64,000 nucleotides of DNA, from NCBI RefSeq assembly GCF_017368475.1, contig NZ_JAFNJE010000004.1, positions 124,001 to 188,000 on the forward strand, given 5' to 3'. Shown here in pieces: positions 38,357-44,948 of the stretch; the stretch's first letter is position 1, and each line of letters starts with the position of its first letter. The position numbers and the translations under genes are program-made. Source of the DNA: Alteromonas sp. 5E99-2. GTDB taxonomy: Bacteria > Pseudomonadota > Gammaproteobacteria > Enterobacterales > Alteromonadaceae. The notes below the pieces were generated by a model. The model searched no databases and was not told the DNA's origin. It worked only from the letters and a program-made list of their open reading frames with translations.

Positions 38357-39181
38357 TTAGCCGAGAAGAGACAACGCAGTCTGTGGACGTTGGTTCGCTT
38401 GGCTTAACACAGAAACAGATGCTTGTTGAATAATCTGATTTCGAGTCAACTCTGCCGTTTCTGTCGCAAAATCAGTATCTCTTACCTGCGCTCGTGCACC
38501 GGATAAGTTTTCTGAAATATTCGAAAGGTTACGGATAGTCGACTGAAAACGGTTTTGTAAAGCACCTAATTCAGCTCGAGTTCCACCAATAGAAGATATC
38601 GCACCGTCGATTGCAGTTAATGCAGCAGATGCACCTGCAGCCGTTGAAACATCTGCAGTATTAACACCAAGCCCAGTAGGACCAAAACCATTCGTTGACG
38701 ACAAGTTAACACTGATGGTTTGTCCTGCATTGGCTCCAACTAAGAAAGATGCTGAAAAACCGCCATCTAATAAGTTAACGCCACCAAATTCAGTGGTTTC
38801 AGCAATTCGAGAAATTTCAGCTTGAAGCTGGACAACTTCTTCCTGTAACGCAGTTCTATCAGCACTGCTGTTAATCCCATTTTGTGATTGAACAGCCAAA
38901 GTACGAATACGCTGTAAACTGGTTGTAACTTCACCAAGTGCGCCTTCAGCAGTTTGTGATAGTGAAATAGCATCGTTTGCATTACGAACCGACTGATTCA
39001 AACCTTGGATTTGAGATGTCAAACGATCTGAAATCTGAAGACCTGCCGCATCATCAGCTGCACTATTGATACGAAAGCCTGAAGAAAGACGTTCGAAAGA
39101 CGTATTTAGACGCTCACCCACATCAAATAATTGACGTTGGGCGTTAAGCGCCGATGTATTAGTATTTACAAATAAAGACAT
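38357..39181 (-). CDS. Flagellin A
   Basis: Filament subunit of 274 residues made only of D0/D1 parts plus a short insert. The N-terminal signature [31 protein letters not shown] and C-terminal [48 protein letters not shown] are intact. Surface Ser and Thr between 150 and 190 would be the glycosylation targets of the Pse/Maf island. A sigma-28 promoter lies 110 bases before the start; the ribosome-binding site AGGAGG lies behind a hairpin. Confidence 0.96.
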   Translation of the reverse strand: MSLFVNTNTSALNAQRQLFDVGERLNTSFERLSSGFRINSAADDAAGLQISDRLTSQIQGLNQSVRNANDAISLSQTAEGALGEVTTSLQRIRTLAVQSQNGINSSADRTALQEEVVQLQAEISRIAETTEFGGVNLLDGGFSASFLVGANAGQTISVNLSSTNGFGPTGLGVNTADVSTAAGASAALTAIDGAISSIGGTRAELGALQNRFQSTIRNLSNISENLSGARAQVRDTDFATETAELTRNQIIQQASVSVLSQANQRPQTALSLLG

Positions 39182-39195
39182 AACCTACCTCCTGG

Positions 39196-39218
39196 GCCTT
39201 AGCAAACTATTTGCTGGC
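39196..39218 (-). promoter_or_regulatory. 5' UTR hairpin of flagellin A
   Basis: The minus strand has GCC-AGCAAA-TAG-TTTGCT-AA-GGC ending 2-3 bases before the AGGAGG ribosome-binding site. Its position suggests control of translation or mRNA stability; this is inference. Confidence 0.5.
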
Positions 39219-39291
39219 TCAAAAATTTTCGTTATTTAGGTTCACTACGCCTAAACAACAACCTCATAATTAAATTTCCTCTCAACTATGG

Positions 39292-39318
39292 GTATCGACT
39301 GGTTCAGTAGGTTCTTTA
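39292..39318 (-). promoter_or_regulatory. Sigma-28 (FliA) promoter of flagellin A
   Basis: The minus strand has TAAAGAAC, 11 bases, GTCGATAC, against the consensus TAAAGTTT-N11-GCCGATAA. It lies 111 bases before the ATG. Confidence 0.75.
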
Positions 39319-39444
39319 GTTTTTTTTTCGCTTTTTTTAAAAAAAGATGAAAACATTTCATAACCCCATGTTTAAAATAGATTTTTTATTTAAATAAAAA
39401 TCAAATGATAAAATAAGGTGGCGTCGGGATGGTTTTGTGACAAG

Positions 39445-39463
39445 TTGGCACGAGGTGTGCTTT
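39445..39463 (+). promoter_or_regulatory. Plus-strand sigma-54-like promoter in flagellin intergenic DNA
   Basis: Plus strand TTGGCACGAGGTGTGCTTT has GG-N10-GC spacing and a full TGGCACG block. It points away from flagellin A and antisense to flagellin B. The 596-base interval 39182-39777 otherwise holds the flagellin A promoter, the flagellin B terminator and repeat pieces, with no believable gene. Confidence 0.6.
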
Positions 39464-39510
39464 AGTATTATCAAGTAACGCTGAATTAATCGGATGTTTG
39501 ACACTGGCAT

Positions 39511-39538
39511 AAAAAAGGCCGGGTCATACAACCCGGCC
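39511..39538 (-). terminator. Terminator of flagellin gene B
   Basis: On the minus strand GGCCGGGT-TGTATG-ACCCGGCC followed by TTTTTT: a perfect 8-bp GC-rich stem, 240 bases after the flagellin B stop, so this mRNA has a long 3' end. Confidence 0.87.
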
Positions 39539-39547
39539 AGCTTGCTC

Positions 39548-39640
39548 ACGTTAGGAGATTGGAGCAAATCAGTTTCAGTCGGCTTTCAGAATTAGTAGAT
39601 ATATACTGGCCTCTCAACCATAACTTCTACACCTTCAGTT
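39548..39640 (+). repeat. Intergenic repeat piece related to 41593 and 42566
   Basis: ACGTTAGGAGAT here recurs at 41593-41604 in the same orientation and inverted as the leader of the degenerate flagellin (41309-41319). The next part, CTTTCAGAATTAGTAGA followed by ACTGGCCTCTCA, resembles 42570-42620 upstream of flagellin C (CTTTCAAATTTAGTAGA and ACTGGCTCTCA). It looks like a decayed copy of a flagellin leader region. Confidence 0.5.
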
Positions 39641-39777
39641 CTGTAAGTCGGCGTTTTATTAAAAGTAGTGGCCCTTTGAGCTTATTGCAAGCCCAAGGGC
39701 CGCCTTCCTTGGCTAGGGTTGGCCTCTCAGTTCCACCCTCAGTGGTATTTCTTAACTATTTTTCTTACTTCTTCCTA

Positions 39778-40611
39778 TTATCCCAATAATGATAACGCAG
39801 CTTGCGGTCTCTGGTTTGCCTGAGCGAGCACTGTTGTACTTGCTTGCTGAATTATCTGGAAGCGGGTAAGTTCTGCCGTTTCTGTGGCAAAATCTGTATC
39901 TCTAATTCGAGACCTTGCCGCAGAGGCATTTTCAGAAATATTACTCAGATTTCGAATTGTCGATTGGAATCTATTTTGCAATGCACCTAATTCTGCCCGT
40001 ACACCACCGATAGCAGAAATAGCACTATCAACAATGCCTAATGTTGTTGATGCAGCAGCCTCAGTCAGTACATCTACGGGCGTACCATTGGACAATCCAG
40101 AGAATCCAAAGCTTGCACCACTTGCGCTAGACAAATTAACGCTGATTGTTTGCCCTGCATTGGCGCCAACCAAAAATGAAGAAGAGAATCGCCCGTTTAA
40201 CACATCAACCCCACCAAACTGTGTGGTAGCGGCTATCCGCGACACTTCAGCTTGCAGCTGAGCGACTTCTTGTTGAAGTGCCACTCTGTCCGCAGAAGAG
40301 TTAATACCATTTTGCGATTGAATAGCCAAAACACGAATACGCTGCAGTGCTGTTGTAGTTTCAGATAACGCACCTTCAGCTACTTGAGCCAAGGAAATTG
40401 CATCATTTGCATTTCGTACTGCTTGATTCAAACCTGAAACTTGCGATGTAATCCTGTCTGATATTTGCAGACCGGCGGCATCATCTGCTGCACTGTTAAT
40501 TCTAAAACCTGAAGACAGTCGCTCAAAGGCAGTGTCTAAGCCAACTCCAGAGTTAAAAAGTTGACGCTGTGTATTTAAAGATGAAACATTAGTATTTACG
40601 AAAAGACCCAT
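39778..40611 (-). CDS. Flagellin B
   Basis: 277-residue flagellin with intact [31 protein letters not shown] and [49 protein letters not shown] ends. It starts MGLFVNTN, unlike MSLFVNTN in A and C, and differs most in the central 150-200 region ([19 protein letters not shown]). Ribosome-binding site TTAGGAGA is present. Unlike A and C it has no sigma-28 match about 110 bases upstream; a palindrome lies there instead. Confidence 0.95.
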   Translation of the reverse strand: MGLFVNTNVSSLNTQRQLFNSGVGLDTAFERLSSGFRINSAADDAAGLQISDRITSQVSGLNQAVRNANDAISLAQVAEGALSETTTALQRIRVLAIQSQNGINSSADRVALQQEVAQLQAEVSRIAATTQFGGVDVLNGRFSSSFLVGANAGQTISVNLSSASGASFGFSGLSNGTPVDVLTEAAASTTLGIVDSAISAIGGVRAELGALQNRFQSTIRNLSNISENASAARSRIRDTDFATETAELTRFQIIQQASTTVLAQANQRPQAALSLLG

Positions 40612-40653
40612 TATATTTCTCCTAACTATTTAATAAAAAACGTGTTATTGATT

Positions 40654-40682
40654 TTATTATTCACGTTATGGTTTTTAATCAA
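40654..40682 (-). promoter_or_regulatory. Candidate sigma-70-like promoter of flagellin B
   Basis: The minus strand has TTGATT, 17 bases, TAATAA, 43-71 bases before the ATG. The region is AT-rich, so chance is likely; it is the best match because no sigma-28 box is visible. Confidence 0.3.
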
Positions 40683-40685
40683 CGA

Positions 40686-40704
40686 GTTGGCATAATCCAT
40701 GCTT
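40686..40704 (+). promoter_or_regulatory. Second plus-strand sigma-54-like promoter
   Basis: Plus strand TTGGCATAATCCATGCTT, with exact GG-N10-GC spacing. It points to the degenerate flagellin (antisense). The rest of 40612-40974 has a palindrome at 40713-40733 and a repeat at 40799-40821, but no gene that I can support. Confidence 0.5.
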
Positions 40705-40712
40705 CTCTCAAT

Positions 40713-40733
40713 GTGTCAGGAAATTCCTGACAC
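40713..40733. promoter_or_regulatory. Perfect 10-bp palindrome upstream of flagellin B
   Basis: GTGTCAGGAA-A-TTCCTGACAC, followed on the plus strand by TTTT. It could be an operator for a dimeric regulator or a plus-strand terminator hairpin (8-bp stem, AAATT loop). It lies about 100 bases before flagellin B, where A and C have their sigma-28 promoters. Confidence 0.55.
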
Positions 40734-40798
40734 TTTTACACGGCCTAGCCATGAAAAAGTATAATGCTGACGGCGGGTCTGGCGTACCAGACCTCATA

Positions 40799-40821
40799 CC
40801 TCTCACTACCTCCTGGCGTCT
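40799..40821. repeat. Intergenic repeat, copy 1
   Basis: CCTCTCACTACCTCCTGGCG here matches CCTCTCATTACCCACTCCTGGCG at 41629-41651 with a small indel. Both copies lie between flagellin genes. Confidence 0.55.
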
Positions 40822-40974
40822 TATCCGTCAGTCAGCAGTTCAAGCTCCACATGACACTTTCTCGCTCGTTGCCTTACAAATTCTTATTTATTTACGTTTC
40901 TGTAGTACGCTAAGTAAACACTTAGGCTGTTAACCTGCCTGCTCTAATACTGGCGTACTTGCCTATTAGATAAT

Positions 40975-41304
40975 TTAGAATCGACTAAATCGTGCCGCTT
41001 CTATGGCAAAGCCTGTATTTTTACTTCGATAGCTTGCCGTTGACGCATTTTCAAACACAGTGTTTAAAACACCGCTTCGAGCAAGTTGAGGTGTGATCAA
41101 AATACGACTAACTTGATTAAATCTTCGTACTTTCGATGCGAGCTTAACTAAAAAAAACCTCGTATCTACTTTGTCGTATCTTGCACTTTTGGTTGTAAAG
41201 GATGACGAAAGACATGTAAACGCAGCCGTCAAACTCACTTTGGGAAAGAATAATTGTCGTTGTATATTTAAAAACAACGTATTTTTACTAACAAATAAAC
41301 TCAT
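40975..41304 (-). pseudogene. Degenerate mini-flagellin
   Basis: A 109-residue open frame that starts MSLFVSKNTLFLNIQRQLFF, clearly related to [20 protein letters not shown] of flagellin A. The [15 protein letters not shown] signature has decayed to SSSFTTKSARYDKVD, the middle of the protein is deleted, and the end (FENASTASYRSKNTGFAIEAARFSRF) corresponds to [27 protein letters not shown], stopping before the D0 helix. It keeps an ATG and a TTAGGAGA ribosome-binding site and has no internal stop, although the key polymerisation residues are gone. Confidence 0.8.
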
Positions 41305-41456
41305 TGTAATCTCCTAACGATTTTCTAAATCAGGCATATTTATTATTATTATTTGCCTAGTATGCCATTGATATTTTTATTATTAGTTCAATGACTAAGG
41401 GAATTTTCCCTTGGGTAACCGGCTTGTTTTTATTGTTCCGATTCCCTTTGATTTAG

Positions 41457-41484
41457 TTATCGTGCAGATACGAGAAATCCTTTA
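41457..41484 (-). promoter_or_regulatory. Sigma-28-like promoter before the degenerate flagellin
   Basis: The minus strand has TAAAGGAT, 12 bases, CACGATAA, one base longer than the usual spacing. It lies 153 bases before the mini-flagellin ATG. The remainder of 41305-41681 holds the flagellin C terminator and repeats, no gene. Confidence 0.45.
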
Positions 41485-41554
41485 GCATTTTTTTCACTAA
41501 ATTATTAAGCTTTTGTTTATAAAGGATTTTTAAATGGGTTTATTTTCTAAAATT

Positions 41555-41583
41555 AAAAAGGCTGAGGCAATACTGCCCCAGCC
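41555..41583 (-). terminator. Terminator of flagellin gene C
   Basis: On the minus strand GGCTGGGGCA-GTAT-TGCCTCAGCC followed by TTTTT: a 10-bp stem with one mismatch, about 100 bases after the flagellin C stop. Confidence 0.85.
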
Positions 41584-41592
41584 AACCGCTCT

Positions 41593-41654
41593 ACGTTAGG
41601 AGATATTGAGCGAAAATCGTTTATCCGACCTCTCATTACCCACTCCTGGCGTCA
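41593..41654. repeat. Intergenic repeat, copy 2
   Basis: Carries both repeated pieces: ACGTTAGGAGAT (41593-41604, also at 39548) and CCTCTCATTACC...CTCCTGGCG (41629-41651, also at 40799). The arrangement suggests remnants of flagellin duplication. Confidence 0.5.
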
Positions 41655-41681
41655 TCAGATAGCGATAGCTCACTACCTAAT

Positions 41682-42506
41682 TTAACCTAGAAGGGAAAGG
41701 GCGGCCTGTGGTCTCTGATTTGCCTGAGCCAACACAGTTGTACTTGCTTGTTGAATAATCTGGTTACGAGTCAACTCAGCGGTTTCCGTCGCAAAGTCAG
41801 TGTCTCTAACTTGCGAACGTGCACCTGACAAGTTTTCAGATATATTACTTAAGTTACGAATAGTAGATTGGAAACGGTTTTGCAACGCACCCAGCTCAGC
41901 TCGCTCTCCACCGATAGCAGAGATAGCAGCATCTACTGCCGCAAGTGCAGCCGAAGCACCAGCCGTTGATTCAACAGTTAACGTATCAACTCCAAGGCCT
42001 GCTGGGCTAAATCCATCAGTTCTAGATAAATTGACACTGATGGTTTGTCCTGCATTGGCTCCCACTAAGAAAGACGCTGAAAAACCGCCATCTAACAAGT
42101 TAACACCACCAAATTGCGTTGTTTCTGCAATTCGGGATAACTCAGCTTGTAATTGCACAACTTCTTCTTGCAGTGCTGTTCTATCTGCTGAAGAGTTGAT
42201 ACCGTTTTGCGATTGTACTGCTAGAGTACGGATTCTTTGTAGTGCCGTAGTACTTTCTTGCAACGCACCTTCCGCAGTTTGCGAAAGAGAAATTGCATCG
42301 TTAGCATTACGAACGGCTTGATTAAGACCTTGAATTTGCGACGTTAAGCGGTCAGATATTTGTAAACCAGCTGCATCATCTGCTGCACTGTTAATACGAA
42401 AACCAGACGACAAACGCTCGAATGATGTATTTAATCTATCACCCACATCAAACAACTGACGCTGGGCATTTAACGCGGACACATTGGTATTGACGAATAA
42501 ACTCAT
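41682..42506 (-). CDS. Flagellin C
   Basis: 274-residue flagellin, very close to flagellin A over both ends ([79 protein letters not shown]). Differences cluster at about 165-190. A good sigma-28 promoter lies 120 bases upstream, followed by two hairpins in the leader. It is first of the flagellin row in transcription direction, with its own terminator. Confidence 0.96.
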   Translation of the reverse strand: MSLFVNTNVSALNAQRQLFDVGDRLNTSFERLSSGFRINSAADDAAGLQISDRLTSQIQGLNQAVRNANDAISLSQTAEGALQESTTALQRIRTLAVQSQNGINSSADRTALQEEVVQLQAELSRIAETTQFGGVNLLDGGFSASFLVGANAGQTISVNLSRTDGFSPAGLGVDTLTVESTAGASAALAAVDAAISAIGGERAELGALQNRFQSTIRNLSNISENLSGARSQVRDTDFATETAELTRNQIIQQASTTVLAQANQRPQAALSLLG

Positions 42507-42528
42507 GGGATTCCCCTACACTTTCAGT

Positions 42529-42559
42529 CCAGCACAAGCTGGCCGTCGGATTTTCCGAC
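42529..42559 (-). promoter_or_regulatory. Tandem 5' UTR hairpins of flagellin C
   Basis: Two perfect stems stand side by side in the leader: GTCGGA-AAA-TCCGAC (42545-42559) and CCAGC-TTGT-GCTGG (42529-42542), 23 bases before the ATG. They may control mRNA stability or translation. Confidence 0.5.
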
Positions 42560-42625
42560 TTACTTTCAAATTTAGTAGACCATCAATCTCTAAAATGATG
42601 ACTGATGAACTGGCTCTCACATTGG

Positions 42626-42652
42626 TTATCGTCGGATTAAAAATTCCCTTGA
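42626..42652 (-). promoter_or_regulatory. Sigma-28 (FliA) promoter of flagellin C
   Basis: The minus strand has TCAAGGGA, 11 bases, GACGATAA. The -10 box matches GCCGATAA at 7 of 8 positions. Confidence 0.75.
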
Positions 42653-42744
42653 GTACTAATTTCACTTTTTTTTCATTAAAGGTGTTTTTATAAACAAATT
42701 TAAACAACTATACTGTATGTAAGTTAATGAATTAATTTAAAAAA

Positions 42745-43689
42745 ATGACATCAACATTTAATTTAAAAATAAATAATATTATTCGAATATCATCTTCGGC
42801 TTGTCATAGTGCATTTTGTGATGCTATTGATCTTGGTGATACGCAGTTGGCCTGCTACAGGCAAGCCACTAATCACATAAGTGCCGATGGTCGTATTGAA
42901 ACAACCTTGATCACCCCCCAGGGAAAACAACGACAACACTTATGGTTTAACGATGTGGATTTACGGGATCCCAAATTATCACGGCTTCCCGACGGTCGAA
43001 TATTACTGATTGCTTACGCAAGGCATACCGCTAACGATAACAAAACCTTATATGGACAAAGTATTTTTTGGGTAAGCCAAGATGGTTCGAGTTGGTCTTC
43101 ACCACGTTACTTTGGCCCCAAAAATTGGTGGCTGTGGCGTTTAACTTGGCATAAAGGCGTAGCTTACGGCCTCGCTTACAACAGAGAAAAAGAAAGAGTC
43201 GACCTTTATACTGGCCACCCTTTACGCACAATGGATTGCATAAAACAAGGTGCGTTATCAAAACAGAAAGAAGGGTATGGATATCCAAATGAAAGTGATA
43301 TTTGGTTCGATAAAAACCATCACATGCACGTTTTATTGAGAAGAGATGCAGATTCCTATTCAAGCCTTCAGGGTAAAAGCGCATTTCCCTATACCAAGTG
43401 GCAATGGAATGATTTAAATAAATATGTAGGCGGCCCTAAGGTTATCGCAAATCCATTTAACCCAAAAGAGTCGTGGGTTTGTGGAAGGGGCATATTAAAA
43501 AATAAGTTGAAAACTTGTCTGTGGTCACTAACCAATGAAAATACTCAGTTAGTTCATCAACTCACGTTACCAAGTGCTGGAGACAACAGTTACCCAGGTA
43601 TGTTTTTTAAAAATGGTTGTCTCAATATTGTTTACTATTCATCACATATAGATAATCAAAGCCGTGTATATCTAGCGACTTTAAAATAA
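42745..43689 (+). CDS. Sialidase-superfamily beta-propeller protein
   Basis: A 314-residue protein with the look of exo-alpha-sialidase-like propellers: an Asp-box-type motif SQDGSSW at 111-117, repeated blade patterns (DLRDPKLSRLPDGRILLIAYAR at 72-93, ESDIWFDKNHHMHVLLRRD) and many Trp/Tyr. No signal peptide or membrane segment is visible, so it is probably cytoplasmic. A canonical FRIP motif is not seen, so catalysis is uncertain. It stands alone on the plus strand between the flagellins and flgL, in a genome region that makes a sialic-acid-like sugar for flagellin. Confidence 0.7.
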   Translation: MTSTFNLKINNIIRISSSACHSAFCDAIDLGDTQLACYRQATNHISADGRIETTLITPQGKQRQHLWFNDVDLRDPKLSRLPDGRILLIAYARHTANDNKTLYGQSIFWVSQDGSSWSSPRYFGPKNWWLWRLTWHKGVAYGLAYNREKERVDLYTGHPLRTMDCIKQGALSKQKEGYGYPNESDIWFDKNHHMHVLLRRDADSYSSLQGKSAFPYTKWQWNDLNKYVGGPKVIANPFNPKESWVCGRGILKNKLKTCLWSLTNENTQLVHQLTLPSAGDNSYPGMFFKNGCLNIVYYSSHIDNQSRVYLATLK

Positions 43690-43703
43690 CAATAACACTA
43701 ACA

Positions 43704-44930
43704 CTATGAAATAAAATTAAACAACGACAAGTTAGAAATTCTCGGAAAAGTCGTGAGTACCGCTTCCAGAGCTGCTTCTTGACGAGAAAAATCGGCTGAC
43801 GCTTGAGCAAAATCCGTATCTTCAATTTCAGAACGAGCCTCTGCGTTTACAATTTCTAAATCGAGGTTTGTTTCATATATAGATTGCGCTGTATTTAAAC
43901 GTCCACCAATAGAAGACACTTCTTGTGCAATATCTGCAGTACCATTATCTATACCCACTAAAGCATCGGCAATAGCTTCGCGAAGATCAGAATCTGATGA
44001 ACTTGGGTCTTGTAGAGCAATCACCAAATCATTCAAGGTTTCGGCCACGTTCTTTTTTTCAGGCGCTCGTAAACTTAAATCGACCGTGTCTCCAGCACTA
44101 CCTTCAATGGTAAATTGTGCACCATTAACGGTGAAGGGTTGACCAGATGTAAAGCTCTGAGTCGATACAATCGCGCCCGTACCCACATTCGTGAGTTGAA
44201 TATCGCCTGAACCTAAAATAGTGAATTGAAAGTCATTATTCGCAGGGTTAAGAGCGTCATAGTTATTTTCATAAAATTGATCGAATGTTCCCTGTTGAGT
44301 GATCACAGTATCGCTTACGCTTGCAGTACCTGATACACCAGTCACATCATAATTAAATCGAGCAAGAGCATTTTCAAATACTTGTTGACCTGAAACGGAG
44401 CTTCGCACTTCTACACTGTCACTCAATCTCACCGTATTTGTTCCTGCATCGCCTAGGTATTCAAATGAATTCGCCGACGCAGGGTTAAAGTCATAAGCTT
44501 GAGTGTTTGATTGATAACCTGAAAAAATATATTCGCCATTCGCATTTTGAGCATTAAACAAATCAAACACTTCGTTTCGAATTTGTTCTACTTCTGCGGC
44601 AATGGCCTCTCTATCGGACTGAGAAAAAATCCCCGAGCCCGCTTGAATTGTGAGTACTCTCGCTCGCTGTAGTGAATCAGTAATATTAGTCAGCACAACT
44701 TCTTGTTGTTCTATGGAACTCTGAAACAAATCATTATTGCGCTGAAATTGTGTTAACTTATCAATTGTTTCTGTTAAACGAATGACTTTTGCAGCACCTA
44801 TGGGATCGTCCGACGGGTCATTAATCCGCTTTAGGGTTGAAAGCTGCTCTTGCGTTTTAACTAAATCATTTTGATTATTATTAATTGCTCTAATGTTTTG
44901 TTCGTAAAGAAAGCTAGTAGGTATACGCAT
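43704..44930 (-). CDS. flgL: Hook-filament junction protein FlgL
   Basis: Second junction protein (HAP3). The 408 residues carry flagellin-like ends: MRIPTSFLYEQNIRAINNNQNDLVKTQEQLSTLKRINDPSDDPIGAAKVIRL and, near the end, ARSEIEDTDFAQASADFSRQEAALEAVL. It lies 18 bases after flgK and converges with the sialidase-like gene 14 bases away. Confidence 0.96.
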   Translation of the reverse strand: MRIPTSFLYEQNIRAINNNQNDLVKTQEQLSTLKRINDPSDDPIGAAKVIRLTETIDKLTQFQRNNDLFQSSIEQQEVVLTNITDSLQRARVLTIQAGSGIFSQSDREAIAAEVEQIRNEVFDLFNAQNANGEYIFSGYQSNTQAYDFNPASANSFEYLGDAGTNTVRLSDSVEVRSSVSGQQVFENALARFNYDVTGVSGTASVSDTVITQQGTFDQFYENNYDALNPANNDFQFTILGSGDIQLTNVGTGAIVSTQSFTSGQPFTVNGAQFTIEGSAGDTVDLSLRAPEKKNVAETLNDLVIALQDPSSSDSDLREAIADALVGIDNGTADIAQEVSSIGGRLNTAQSIYETNLDLEIVNAEARSEIEDTDFAQASADFSRQEAALEAVLTTFPRISNLSLFNFIS

Positions 44931-44948
44931 AATTTATTCTCGACTCAA

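Noticed and set aside
39559-39789. Plus-strand 76-codon frame starting TTG just after TTAGGAGA, downstream of the 39445 sigma-54-like promoter
   Set aside because: The ribosome-binding-like sequence touches the TTG with no spacing, the end runs into the flagellin B 3' end, and the product resembles nothing I know.
40751-40933. Plus-strand 60-codon frame downstream of the second sigma-54-like promoter
   Set aside because: No ribosome-binding site, no protein-like pattern, and it overlaps the intergenic repeat.
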